A stretch of DNA of 64,000 nt from Lachnospiraceae bacterium. GTDB taxonomy: Bacteria > Bacillota > Clostridia > Lachnospirales > Lachnospiraceae. Below are positions 11,070-19,270 of this stretch, one piece after another. The notes under the pieces were generated by a model, which was not told where the DNA came from, did no database searches, and worked only from the letters and a program-made list of their open reading frames with translations. Both the position numbers and the translations under genes were made by a program. The stretch covers positions 1 through 64,000 of the forward strand of contig JAFYCS010000040.1 in assembly GCA_017539565.1 (NCBI GenBank), given 5' to 3'. How positions within the stretch are numbered: the stretch's first letter is position 1; each line of letters begins with the position of its first letter.

Positions 11070-12500
11070 ATGGCAAAGAATCTACAGGACATCCAGAAGC
11101 TGATCAAGGATGAAGGCATCCTTATGGTCGACTTCAAGCTTACCGACATTGACGGACGATGGAGACACTTAAGCATTCCTGCGGAGCGTCTCACCGAAAG
11201 CACGATGGAACATGGCATCGGCTTTGACGGCAGTAATTACGGCTATGCACCTGTCGAGAACAGTGACATGGTATTCATACCCGTTTTAGATTCTGCGGTC
11301 ATCGATAAGTACGCCGAGATACCTACTCTTTCCATGATAGGTGATGTCAGGGTCATCGACCTGCCGAACAACAGACCTTTTGACCAGTATCCCCGTAATG
11401 TTGCCATCCGTGCGCTGGAGTACATGAAGGAGACCGGAGTTGCGGATCAGATGATAATCGGGCCTGAGTATGAATTCTACATTTTTGATCAGGTTAAGTA
11501 TAATACCGATTATTACAACATGTTCACCGAGATCTATACTTCACAGGCACACTATGCTTCGGGTGAAGAGGATAACAATAACGGATATCAGGTACTGCCC
11601 GGTGCAGGTTATCATAATACCCTGCCTACTGATATACGTAATGATCTGCGCAGCCGTATGTGTCTGTCCATGAATGACTGGGGTATCAATGTTAAGTATC
11701 ATCATCCCGAGGTGGGCGGCAGCGGCCAGATGGAGATAGAGGTTGAGCTGGGTGATATGCTCAAGCTTGCAGATGATACCATGTCCGCAAAGTATGTCAT
11801 AAAGAATGAAGCTGTACTCGACGGAGTTACCGCTACGTTCATGCCCAAGCCTCTTGCAAACGAAGCAGGTAACGGCATGCATGTACACATGTTGCTGTTT
11901 AAAGACGGCAAGCCCGTATTCTACGGAGAAGACGGATATGCACAGCTTTCACAGGAAGCTCACTGGTTCATGGGCGGACTGTTAAGTCACGCACGTTCAC
12001 TCTGTGCCATAACCAATCCTTCAACCAATTCCTATAAGAGACTGGTACCCGGCTTTGAAGCACCCGTTACCATCGGTTATGCCATGAGCAACAGAAGCGC
12101 TGTTATCCGTATCCCCGCATATGCTAAGACTCCCGAAACCAAGCGTTTTGAGCTGAGGAATCCCGATGCTACCTGCAATCCTTATTATGCATATGCTGCA
12201 ATACTGATGGCAGGTCTGGACGGTATAAAGAAAAGAATCGATCCTCACGAAAAAGGCTGGGGTCCTTATGACTTCAATCTTTATAAGCTTTCCGATGAAG
12301 AGAAGGCAAAGCTCACCGGTCTGCCCGCATCATTGGATGAGGCTATCGCAGAGCTTGAAAATGATCATGATTATCTGACTGCCGGCGGTGTATTCCCCGA
12401 AAGGCTTATCAGTCAGATCATAGCGCGTAATAAAAAAGCAGCTTCCGCTGTTTCGAAGCTGCCTCATCCTATGGAATTCGCAATGTATTACGATCTGTAA
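11070..12500 (+). CDS. glnA: Glutamine synthetase, type I
   Basis: A 476-residue protein that makes glutamine from glutamate, ammonia and ATP. Visible motifs are FDGSNYGY near the N-terminus, the metal-binding GPEYEFYIF, the ATP-binding region MPKPLANEAGNGMHVH, NPSTNSYKRLVPGFEAP and RIPAYAKTPETKRFELRNPD. The tyrosine of the adenylylation-type loop is present (FNLYKLSDEE), but whether it is modified cannot be told from sequence. The open frame extends to 10992, through the gyrA terminator; the ATG at 11070 is chosen because AAAGGAGG sits immediately upstream. The leader is unusually CA-rich (11031-11060). It is monocistronic, bounded by two palindromes. Confidence 0.95.
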   Translation: MAKNLQDIQKLIKDEGILMVDFKLTDIDGRWRHLSIPAERLTESTMEHGIGFDGSNYGYAPVENSDMVFIPVLDSAVIDKYAEIPTLSMIGDVRVIDLPNNRPFDQYPRNVAIRALEYMKETGVADQMIIGPEYEFYIFDQVKYNTDYYNMFTEIYTSQAHYASGEEDNNNGYQVLPGAGYHNTLPTDIRNDLRSRMCLSMNDWGINVKYHHPEVGGSGQMEIEVELGDMLKLADDTMSAKYVIKNEAVLDGVTATFMPKPLANEAGNGMHVHMLLFKDGKPVFYGEDGYAQLSQEAHWFMGGLLSHARSLCAITNPSTNSYKRLVPGFEAPVTIGYAMSNRSAVIRIPAYAKTPETKRFELRNPDATCNPYYAYAAILMAGLDGIKKRIDPHEKGWGPYDFNLYKLSDEEKAKLTGLPASLDEAIAELENDHDYLTAGGVFPERLISQIIARNKKAASAVSKLPHPMEFAMYYDL

Positions 12501-12505
12501 GTTTA

Positions 12506-12573
12506 AGATCCTTCGCTGCGCTCAGGATGACCCGCAATTGGTGTCATCCTGAGAAAAGCAGCGACGAAGGATC
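12506..12573. terminator. Bidirectional palindrome between glnA and the convergent operon
   Basis: AGATCCTTCG (12506-12515) pairs with CGAAGGATCT (12564-12573), and CTCAGGATGAC (12521-12531) pairs with GTCATCCTGAG (12542-12552), with an internal bulge between. It lies between two convergent genes and would fold on either strand. The 17-bp core CGCTGCGCTCAGGATGA is identical to one in the gyrA terminator at 10979-10995, which suggests a dispersed palindromic repeat used as a terminator. Confidence 0.75.
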
Positions 12574-12577
12574 TTTC

Positions 12578-13384
12578 TTAGTTCTTGTATTTATCGCCTT
12601 TGTTCTGGCCGTTGATCTTGATACTTCCCATATCACAGTCCAGATCATACTTTGCGTTTTCATTACTGTTTTCTGCTTTGATGGAACCCATATCACAATC
12701 ACCTGTAAGGGTATCGAATGCGCCGCTTACTTCAATGCTGCCCATATCCGCGTCGCAGTTTGCCGTATCGAAGCTGCAGTCTTTTAAGGTTATGCCGCCC
12801 ATGTTTGCATTGAAATCACCGTCTTTGAAACTGCAGTCTTTAAAGGTTATACCGCCCATGTCTGCCTGTATGTTTAAGTCTTTCATATCGCAGTTCTTAA
12901 CAGTGATGGCACCCATATCAGCATCCAGTGTAAGGTCTCCCATGTTGATATCATTTAAGTTGAATGACCCCATGCTTAAGTTGATATCCATGTCTATTTC
13001 GGATGACTCAGGTACGGTCAGGGTAATCTTGCCATCAACTGCTTTATCTCTGAAAAAGTTGAAGTCGATATTTTTTTTCTGTCTGATCTCCAGCTTGTTA
13101 CCCTTTACGTTAAATTCAGGCTGTGTTTCTGTCGTAAAGCCGCTGTAATTATAGCTGTAGCCGTCACCGTATTCGATCGTTAAGGATCCGAAGCTTAAGT
13201 CTGCATCGATCTCACTGAAGGAATTGAGATCTCCGCTTTCACCAATGACTTCTGCATTTGATGAAGACCTGATGAAGTTGAAGGCCAGACCGCCGAAGAA
13301 GCGAAGTCCGTTTATTATGCAGCCTGCGATTATGCAGAAAACTGTGATGGTATTTAAAACTCTGAGATAATTTTTTCTCCACAT
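12578..13384 (-). CDS. DUF4097-like beta-repeat membrane-anchored protein
   Basis: A 268-residue protein with one N-terminal hydrophobic segment (about 8-36) and then a long beta-rich region. From about residue 140 it is built of short repeats with the core DMGSI, DMGAI, DMGGI or NMGGI alternating with LKDCSF-type strands, as in the right-handed beta-solenoid of DUF4097/LiaF-like proteins. These proteins often belong to envelope-stress modules. It is the last gene of the padR operon, 15 bp after the HAAS-like gene, with a ribosome binding site AGGGGAGGT upstream of the ATG. The repeat region is presumably outside the membrane. The function is unknown; family assignment is by repeat pattern. 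Confidence 0.8.
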   Translation of the reverse strand: MWRKNYLRVLNTITVFCIIAGCIINGLRFFGGLAFNFIRSSSNAEVIGESGDLNSFSEIDADLSFGSLTIEYGDGYSYNYSGFTTETQPEFNVKGNKLEIRQKKNIDFNFFRDKAVDGKITLTVPESSEIDMDINLSMGSFNLNDINMGDLTLDADMGAITVKNCDMKDLNIQADMGGITFKDCSFKDGDFNANMGGITLKDCSFDTANCDADMGSIEVSGAFDTLTGDCDMGSIKAENSNENAKYDLDCDMGSIKINGQNKGDKYKN

Positions 13385-13399
13385 TGTCGTTACCTCCCC

Positions 13400-14404
13400 T
13401 TATACCTGTGAATTGCCCTGTGTGGGGTTATCGCTCTTAAACAGGCTCTTTATGATCGCATATACTATTCCGGCTACAGGCCATATTATCCAGGTGCGCC
13501 ACCATGCGAAGGTTAAGAAACTCCATATCAGGTAAATGCTTCGTACTGTAGGCCAGTAGATACTGAGCAGGCCGTCTGCCTTGGGATTGTCGTAATGAGG
13601 AAATGCCTTTTCGGTGTAGGAGCTGCTCATTGTCTGTCCGTCGTTTATCTTAAGCAGGTCATTTATGCTTCCCATTATCATGGAGCTGTGTATTATCAGG
13701 AATACACCCGCTGCTATCATTCCAAGCAATACTATTATCTGGAATACTTCACCGAGTCCTGCAAGGTTTCCAAGTGAATCAGCGATCACCATAGGCAGCC
13801 AGCATATTGCGCAGAGGATGATACCCAGGGTAAGTCTTGCTGCGAAAGATCTGCGGTAACGTCCCTTCTCTTCCATTGTGTAATTGGAGCCGGCGTAATC
13901 CAGGTAGCAGGATCCTTTGGTTATGTAAGACCATTTCTTGGAAGTTATACCTGAGAAAACGAAGAGCAGTACAGCTCCGGCTACCAGGAGGAGCAATACC
14001 AGAACTCCGACACCTGCAAGATGGATCGTATCAAAAAGTATGGGACCGGTTGCGCTTATTATGCAGAGCGCTACGCCAAGGGCGATGCAGAGTGCGCGTA
14101 CGGAAGCATACTGCAGGTAATCCCTTATCTCCTCAAGTGCCAGTGCCCTGCGGGGATTTGCTTCGCTTTCTTCATGCTCCTGCTGTACTTCCTTTTCAAG
14201 CCCCAGTGCCTCAGCCAGCTCGTCAAGATTACCGAACTCTGATATTACGGTTCCTACCGCTTCGTTCTCCGTCTTGCCTTCGCTGATAAGCTCATTATAT
14301 TTATCCTCCATCATCTGAAGGAGCTCCGACTTGGCCTTTTCCACATCTGCCGTGCGGGGCATATTTGCGAACATGGCTTCAAGATAGTTTTTAATCGTTT
14401 CCAT
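13400..14404 (-). CDS. HAAS-domain (DUF1700-like) membrane protein
   Basis: A 334-residue protein. The first 75 residues form a soluble helical domain (METIKNYLEAMFANMPRT, then SELLQMMEDKYNELISEGKTE and ISEFGNLDELAEALGL) resembling the HAAS domain found next to PadR regulators. Four or five hydrophobic segments follow at about 105-130, 135-155, 190-215, 220-245 and near 295-320. The family typically pairs with a PadR repressor and a DUF4097 protein, exactly the gene order here. Its start overlaps padR by 14 bases. It may act as a membrane sensor or partner of the regulator; this is inferred from genomic association. Confidence 0.82.
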   Translation of the reverse strand: METIKNYLEAMFANMPRTADVEKAKSELLQMMEDKYNELISEGKTENEAVGTVISEFGNLDELAEALGLEKEVQQEHEESEANPRRALALEEIRDYLQYASVRALCIALGVALCIISATGPILFDTIHLAGVGVLVLLLLVAGAVLLFVFSGITSKKWSYITKGSCYLDYAGSNYTMEEKGRYRRSFAARLTLGIILCAICWLPMVIADSLGNLAGLGEVFQIIVLLGMIAAGVFLIIHSSMIMGSINDLLKINDGQTMSSSYTEKAFPHYDNPKADGLLSIYWPTVRSIYLIWSFLTFAWWRTWIIWPVAGIVYAIIKSLFKSDNPTQGNSQV

Positions 14405-14777
14405 TTGTCTCTCCCTTCATAGTCAAATAAGAACTTCCGTCTATAAATCTCTGTATTACATCCTTGGTTAGTTCCCATTCGTTACATTTTTCCCTGTAAT
14501 ACTTTAGACCCGCTTCACTTATCCTGTAATAGGTCCTTTTCTTTCCGTTCGCGTCACCGGCTGCTTCGTAGGATTCTATGTAACCGTTCTTTTCCATACG
14601 TGAGAAAGCCGAATACAGGGTTGTTTCTTTGATGATGTACTTATCCTCCGATATGCTGCGTATCCGCTTGGATATTTCGTAGCCGTAGGAGGGTTCCTGT
14701 TTTAAGATGTACAGGATCATCGTGTCGTTGTAGCCGCGTATCACATCACTGCTGATGCCGGCGTTCATCTCTGCCAT
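14391..14777 (-). CDS. PadR-family transcriptional regulator
   Basis: A 128-residue winged-helix regulator. The N-terminal domain shows the PadR pattern: MILYILKQEPSYGYEISKRI, then TLYSAFSRMEKNGYIESY and KRTYYRISEAGLKYYRE, ending with a short dimerisation helix. PadR proteins repress their own operon and release on ligand binding or stress. The ribosome binding site AAGGGAG lies 7 nt before the ATG. It is the first gene of a three-gene operon. The promoter just upstream has palindromic ACGAC/GTCGT sites, one filling the space between the -35 and -10 boxes, strongly suggesting autorepression. Confidence 0.92.
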   Translation of the reverse strand: MAEMNAGISSDVIRGYNDTMILYILKQEPSYGYEISKRIRSISEDKYIIKETTLYSAFSRMEKNGYIESYEAAGDANGKKRTYYRISEAGLKYYREKCNEWELTKDVIQRFIDGSSYLTMKGETNGND

Positions 14778-14830
14778 CCTATCACTCCCTTCTTATGACT
14801 TAGTTTTCAATATACTCCGACAGGCGTTCC

Positions 14831-14895
14831 TACGATTGTCGTTACTATGTCTGTCGTGGTATGCTTATCGTACTACGACTGTCGTAGTTTGTCAA
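14831..14895 (-). promoter_or_regulatory. padR promoter with operator in the spacer
   Basis: On the minus strand TTGACA (complement of 14890-14895), a 17-bp spacer and TACGAT (complement of 14867-14872) form the promoter. The spacer contains the near-perfect palindrome CTACGACAGTCGTAG (14873-14887). Two further related sites follow toward the gene, around 14851-14860 (CCACGACAG) and 14831-14844 (AACGACAATCGTA). Repetition of ACGACA/TGTCGT units is the evidence for an operator; PadR is the obvious binder. Confidence 0.8.
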
Positions 14896-14906
14896 CAGTT
14901 TTTTCA

Positions 14907-14982
14907 AAAAAATAAAAAAGGGTGCCAGGCACTTTGTACAAGAGCGCACATTTTGTGCGCTCTTGTACAAAGTGCCTGGTAC
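14907..14982 (-). terminator. Very long hairpin terminator after the ABC permease
   Basis: The segments 14921-14950 and 14954-14982 are near-perfect reverse complements, giving a stem of about 29 bp with a tiny loop. On the minus strand it is followed by CTTTTTTATTTTTTT, so it ends the ABC operon. It also separates this operon from the divergently placed padR promoter. The stem is far longer than an ordinary terminator and contains GTGCCTGG/CCAGGCAC, so it may be a mobile palindromic repeat. Confidence 0.85.
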
Positions 14983-14987
14983 CAGAT

Positions 14988-16157
14988 TTACATAAAACTG
15001 CCGATGAGGCATGCGGTCAGCATTACGATAATGGGAACCACATACTTTCTGGGATGATGCCAGAGGTCACTTTCTATCTTCCATTTCTTTAAGGTAAAGA
15101 ACTTCTCCATCATGATGGAGAGGAAAGCGCTTAAAGCTGCACAGATCACGGCAAGGATCATATGTGCCACAGTCACGCCGCCGATCCTGATATTCCAGCT
15201 CACCAGATAAAAAACATATGATAAGCTGTTACTTACGAATAAGAATGCTCCGTAGGGGATAAAGAAGTCTTTTCCGTTGCCGGGAAGGCATCTGAGCCCT
15301 CTTTCAAGATCGGGATCGCAGGAAACCAGTATGCATAAAGGCGTGTTAACAACCACCAGACCATAGCCGATATACATAAGCATCCTGTTGAACTCCGGGT
15401 TTTCATTGATCATGGTCAGGAACCAGGGGATAATGACTGCCATGGCCCAAATGATCAGGGTATTGAACATGTAGTTCTTGTGTGAGGTGATATAACGCAG
15501 CAGGTAGGTCCATACCAGGTTGTGCTTATGGCTCTTAACCGTACCTTTATGAGCTATATTTTCACAGGACTGGTCATACAGGGCATATCCGTTCGTAAAA
15601 GCAAGTGCTGCAGCAGCCAGAAGGATGTTAAGTCCGAAAACGCCGATCATCACGAAAACACCCATATCCTTAAGTCCGAAGATACATCCGATAACAACAG
15701 CTGCCCAGATAAGGCTTAAAAACCATATTTTCTTAAATGTATATATAACAGATATAATGAGCACACCGCAAACGGCTGCCAGTACAGCGCATATGACCGA
15801 ATATACATCAAAGCTGCCTACCGCAAAGACCACCGCCCATAACAGCAGGGTCTTGCTGATGATGTTGTAGATCCCGAGACTGCCGATATAAGCGGCCGCA
15901 AAAGCTTTATTGTCAAAGGGCATCATCACCATATTACGGATATAGGATGAAGTATCGGAAGCGTTTAATCCCTGCCACATCATACCTGCCGTAAAGACTG
16001 CGGACATGAGATATAAGATAAACGGGTTTATGGCAAGCTTATAGCCGGATGAAAGGGCCGCTTCATATACCACAAAGCAGATAAATACGGACTTTAACAG
16101 TTTTTCGTACTTAACACCGAATAATTTTTTTGCAAATGCATTAAATAACATCATCAT
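14988..16157 (-). CDS. ABC transporter permease (polytopic membrane protein)
   Basis: A membrane protein of about 389 residues with roughly ten to twelve hydrophobic segments and few charged loops. It is the partner of the ATPase encoded just upstream; together they form an ABC exporter or importer of unknown substrate. The open frame extends to 16244, but the ATG triplet at 16151-16157 is preferred because GAGGCGC precedes it and it leaves only a 17-base overlap with the ATPase gene. The C-terminal third contains a VSWNIRIGGVTVAHMILAVI segment. There is no recognisable substrate motif. It ends at the long hairpin terminator. Confidence 0.8.
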   Translation of the reverse strand: MMMLFNAFAKKLFGVKYEKLLKSVFICFVVYEAALSSGYKLAINPFILYLMSAVFTAGMMWQGLNASDTSSYIRNMVMMPFDNKAFAAAYIGSLGIYNIISKTLLLWAVVFAVGSFDVYSVICAVLAAVCGVLIISVIYTFKKIWFLSLIWAAVVIGCIFGLKDMGVFVMIGVFGLNILLAAAALAFTNGYALYDQSCENIAHKGTVKSHKHNLVWTYLLRYITSHKNYMFNTLIIWAMAVIIPWFLTMINENPEFNRMLMYIGYGLVVVNTPLCILVSCDPDLERGLRCLPGNGKDFFIPYGAFLFVSNSLSYVFYLVSWNIRIGGVTVAHMILAVICAALSAFLSIMMEKFFTLKKWKIESDLWHHPRKYVVPIIVMLTACLIGSFM

Positions 16158-16848
16158 AACGAAGCGCCTCTCTGATCGCTGTTGCCTGAATCTCATCACC
16201 GGCAAAGCTCTTTGTGATATGACCGTTCTCCAATACCAGTACACGGTCCGAAGTAAGTGTGATACTTTCCAGTATATGTGAGGAGAACAAAAGTGTTCCG
16301 TATTTCTTATATCCGGAGATCAGGCTGTAAAGAAACTCTGTACTCTGAAAATCCAATCCGTTAACGGGTTCATCCAGAAGAAGGAGTTCCGGTCTCAGTG
16401 CAAATCCCGTGATGAGGAATGCTTTTTTCTGGTTACCTGTGGAAAGATCCTTTAAAAGTTTATCTGCAAATTCTTCAAAGTGGAAACCTTTGATCAGCTC
16501 TTCTGTATCGTGCAGTTCTTTTTTATAGGCTTTTCCCACGTAGGTAAGATATTCCCGGAAGGTGAAATACTGAAAGGAACTGTCCTCTGCGAATACCACA
16601 TATCTCTTGTTCTTAAAGGTATTATCCCTGAATTCAATATTGCTGCCCTTGAAACTCTTGCCTGAAACTTCATATCCCTTCAGAAGGCCTGTTATGACTT
16701 TCAGGAAGGTGGTCTTTCCGGCACCGTTAAGACCTATCATGCCTACTATCTCATTCTCTTTAAGTTCCAGGGAGAGATCCTTTAATATCTTCTTACCCGG
16801 TTCATACCATGCACTTAATCCGTTAACCGCAAATAAACTTTCTGACAT
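16141..16848 (-). CDS. ABC transporter ATP-binding protein
   Basis: A 235-residue nucleotide-binding subunit. Walker A is GLNGAGKTT at about 39-47, the signature is the variant LSTGNQKKA rather than LSGGQ, Walker B is LLLLDEPVNGLD and the switch histidine is in FSSHILES. The LSTGxxxK type occurs in drug and lantibiotic-type ABC-2 exporters with separate membrane subunits, which fits the polytopic permease encoded next. It is the second gene of a three-gene operon, 19 bp after a 54-residue membrane protein. The substrate is unknown; drug, peptide or lipid export is possible. Confidence 0.9.
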   Translation of the reverse strand: MSESLFAVNGLSAWYEPGKKILKDLSLELKENEIVGMIGLNGAGKTTFLKVITGLLKGYEVSGKSFKGSNIEFRDNTFKNKRYVVFAEDSSFQYFTFREYLTYVGKAYKKELHDTEELIKGFHFEEFADKLLKDLSTGNQKKAFLITGFALRPELLLLDEPVNGLDFQSTEFLYSLISGYKKYGTLLFSSHILESITLTSDRVLVLENGHITKSFAGDEIQATAIREALRYDDVI

Positions 16849-16867
16849 ATCCTTATACTCCTTATAT

Positions 16868-17032
16868 TTAAGCGTTCCTGTTCTTTTTCCACATGGAAAC
16901 CGCTGATAATATGAATGCAGCGCCTACTATCAGGCTTAAGAAGCAGTTTTCCGCGTGTCCGTTCACCATTCCGATGATACCTGCTATTATCCAGATCAGA
17001 CCCATGATACTTCTTACTATAATGTGACGCAT
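16868..17032 (-). CDS. 54-residue membrane protein heading the ABC operon
   Basis: A short frame beginning MRHIIVRSIMGLIWIIAGII and ending SAVSMWKKNRNA. It has two hydrophobic stretches (about 8-22 and 31-47) separated by a short hydrophilic turn, NGHAEN. A strong ribosome binding site, AAAGGAGG, lies 8 nt upstream of the ATG, which is good evidence that it is translated. It precedes the ABC ATPase by 19 bp, so it is probably co-transcribed and may be an accessory subunit or regulator of that transporter. I recognise no family. Confidence 0.75.
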   Translation of the reverse strand: MRHIIVRSIMGLIWIIAGIIGMVNGHAENCFLSLIVGAAFILSAVSMWKKNRNA

Positions 17033-17093
17033 ATTTTTTTCCTCCTTTATATCGGGAGTTCTTTATTTCCTCCCTGTGATGCCATAATATAAT

Positions 17094-17130
17094 AAAAAGA
17101 CCATCTGTGCGGAAATGTCCGCGAATGGTC
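17094..17130 (-). terminator. Terminator of the two-component operon
   Basis: GACCAT (17099-17104) pairs with ATGGTC (17125-17130) around an inner stem GCGGA/TCCGC (17109-17113, 17118-17122). On the minus strand it is followed by TCTTTTTATT, and on the plus strand by a run of T at 17132-17137, so it may work both ways. Confidence 0.8.
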
Positions 17131-17160
17131 CTTTTTTGTCCGTGAATGAAATAAAGAAGA

Positions 17161-18465
17161 TCAGCTCTCTGTTTTGATACCCAGGTAAGAAAGGGTTACG
17201 ACCGTCACGAAAACGTTGTCTTTACAGCTGCTCTGCACTATGCCGTCATACTTTTCAGCAGCTGCCCTGGCGCTTTTGATACCCCAGCCGTGAAGTCCTC
17301 CGTCTGTTTTGCTGGTTTTATATTCGCCGTCAATGACAACAGGTTTATCATCATAACTGTTTTCTACTTTCACTATCAGCATATGACGTATCCTGCGGAT
17401 TATGAGATGTATTTTTCTTTTATCCCTGTCTTCTATTTTGACGCAGGCTTCTATGGCGTTATCCAGAAGGTTACCCAGTATGGCACAAAGATCACTGCTC
17501 TTTATATTGATATTGCGGGGAAACTCCGCTTCCGCTTCAAAATGTATACCCTTCTCTTCTGCCGCTGTTTTCTTGCTTCCTATGAGATAATCTATGGTCT
17601 CGTCTCCCGTCCATGTTTCATGGCTGTAGGAACTTCCGTTTCCGGTAAGTTCATTCAAGTAATCCAGCGCTTCTTCATTCTTTCCTTTGACCAGATAATT
17701 CTTTATCACTCCGCAATGATTTCTGAAATCATGGAAAAGTTTTGCATTGCTTTCATATGAATTGCTCAGGGACCGGTATTCCCGCTCCAGCATCTGTGCT
17801 TCATCTGATTTCATTTCTGCCAGTTCTTTTTCCATTTCGTACTGGCGGTTCATCTGCAGGGCAAAGACGAAAAACATAAGACCCACCGCAAAGAACATCC
17901 AGCTGTACAGATCTTCCTTATCGATGATCTGTTGGTCGGCTGTCAGAAGAAGGTTTATAGCAAACATCGCGATAAGGGCAACGGCGGAGGAGATCCTCAT
18001 CCAGATATGTGAGGATATATTTTTAAGATAATATGCCAGGCCGCAGGCAATGCAGACAAGTACTGCCCATGCCAGAAATACCAGGCAACCTTTTATCTCA
18101 CGTGTATCCAAAAAGCTTTTATCTTTATACAGTATAGCCGGAACAGAGCTGCACAGCAGGCTGAAAAGATGCTGGGCGATCTCATAGAATATACATATGA
18201 ACAGTCCCATACGCTTATCGGCCTTTCCTATACGTATACTGAAGATCCACATACATGCAGTCTCGATAGATGCAAGTATAAGGGTCCTGTTATCTCCCAC
18301 ATCTGCAAAAGAAACAAAGCAGACTGAGGCAACAGCCGCTATAGGTCCGGCGATCAAAGCTGAAGCTGAGATCTTATTCTTAAAAAAGAATCTGCCGCAT
18401 AAAAGGATCCCGCCCCATATATGGATGCTTACCAGAAGTATGTTAAGAAAAAATATGGGATTCAT
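17161..18465 (-). CDS. Sensor histidine kinase, AgrC/NatK type (GHKL family)
   Basis: A 434-residue kinase. The N-terminal half has about six membrane segments up to residue 205, followed by a coiled-coil linker (about 205-240). The phosphoacceptor region is LFHDFRNHCGVI with His245. The N-box of the ATPase domain is ILGNLLDNAIEAC and the G-box is GLHGWGIKSARAAAEKYDG. This is the architecture of kinases that pair with LytTR regulators and often sense peptides or membrane perturbation. It overlaps its response regulator by four bases (ATGA). No ligand gene such as an agrD-like peptide is visible next to it. Confidence 0.92.
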   Translation of the reverse strand: MNPIFFLNILLVSIHIWGGILLCGRFFFKNKISASALIAGPIAAVASVCFVSFADVGDNRTLILASIETACMWIFSIRIGKADKRMGLFICIFYEIAQHLFSLLCSSVPAILYKDKSFLDTREIKGCLVFLAWAVLVCIACGLAYYLKNISSHIWMRISSAVALIAMFAINLLLTADQQIIDKEDLYSWMFFAVGLMFFVFALQMNRQYEMEKELAEMKSDEAQMLEREYRSLSNSYESNAKLFHDFRNHCGVIKNYLVKGKNEEALDYLNELTGNGSSYSHETWTGDETIDYLIGSKKTAAEEKGIHFEAEAEFPRNINIKSSDLCAILGNLLDNAIEACVKIEDRDKRKIHLIIRRIRHMLIVKVENSYDDKPVVIDGEYKTSKTDGGLHGWGIKSARAAAEKYDGIVQSSCKDNVFVTVVTLSYLGIKTES

Positions 18466-19184
18466 CCTATGTGTTCCCCCCAGTAAGTATTTATCCTGAG
18501 TTTGACATCCTGAAGATGCGAGCGGCTTATGGGAAGATGTTCATCGTTTTTCATTATGGCTTCGCCATCCCTTATCTGCATCACATGTATGATGTTTACG
18601 ATACAGCCTCTGTCGGTAAAGATAAACTCTTCACTTCCCAGTTCGTCATAAACCTGCTGAAGGCTTTTTCTTACTTTGGTACTGCCGCTGTCGGTAAATA
18701 TCTCCGCGTTCTTTCCGTCTCGCTGAATATAGATGATATCTTTGTATGGTATCTTTTCCAGCCTGCTGTTTGTGGAGATCGTATAGACTTTATCATGTTC
18801 GAGAGAAAGTAAACGGATGGCATCCGTTATCGCTGCGGGCAGTTTGACCGCGCGCATATCCTTTGGCACATACCTGAAAATGGAAAGTTCAAATGCATCA
18901 ATGGCATATTCTATATGTGAAGTGATAAAGATTATCTTAACATTCGGAAGATAGGGTTTGAGTTTCCCGGCAAGCTCCATACCGCTGCAGCCGGGCATTT
19001 CGATATCAAGCAGTATCAGATCATAATAGAACTGCTCTTCCGTTATATCACACAAGAGATTATCGGGAACCGTATAGGTTTCGATCTCTCCCATTTCATT
19101 ACATTGTCTTAAGCACTCTTCTACTACAGCTTTGTGCTCTGCAACCAATTCTTTTTCGTCATCACAGATCGCAATACGTAACAT
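18462..19184 (-). CDS. LytTR-family response regulator
   Basis: A 240-residue regulator. The receiver domain (about 2-120) begins MLRIAICDDEKELV, with the phosphorylation site D60 in YYDLILLDIEMPGCSG and the conserved lysine in VPKDMR. The LytTR DNA-binding domain (about 135-238) has IPYKDIIYIQRDGKNAEIF, FIFTDRGCIVNIIHV and LPISRSHLQDV. The frame is open to 19280, but ATG 19184 is chosen since it starts exactly at the receiver domain and has AAGGA upstream. It is translated just ahead of, and coupled to, the kinase. Targets are unknown; direct repeats in nearby promoters were not identified. Confidence 0.93.
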   Translation of the reverse strand: MLRIAICDDEKELVAEHKAVVEECLRQCNEMGEIETYTVPDNLLCDITEEQFYYDLILLDIEMPGCSGMELAGKLKPYLPNVKIIFITSHIEYAIDAFELSIFRYVPKDMRAVKLPAAITDAIRLLSLEHDKVYTISTNSRLEKIPYKDIIYIQRDGKNAEIFTDSGSTKVRKSLQQVYDELGSEEFIFTDRGCIVNIIHVMQIRDGEAIMKNDEHLPISRSHLQDVKLRINTYWGEHIG

Positions 19185-19240
19185 GTCTTTATTCCTTATC
19201 CTTGTAAAGATCAAGCAACAGTTTACCGTAAATGCAAAAA

Positions 19241-19270
19241 AAAAACAATAAAAAAGGGCTTGTAAGCCCT
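19241..19270 (-). terminator. Terminator after the 171-residue membrane protein
   Basis: AGGGCT (19255-19260), loop TGTA, AGCCCT (19265-19270); on the minus strand a T-rich run follows at once. It overlaps the last base of the preceding gene's stop. Confidence 0.85.

Noticed and set aside
12585..13148. A 187-codon plus-strand frame opposite the DUF4097-like gene
   Set aside because: It is the antisense shadow of a repetitive beta protein; no ribosome binding site and no recognisable domain.
13837..14286. A 149-codon plus-strand frame opposite the HAAS-like gene
   Set aside because: Arg/Leu/Pro-rich antisense shadow with no initiation signal.
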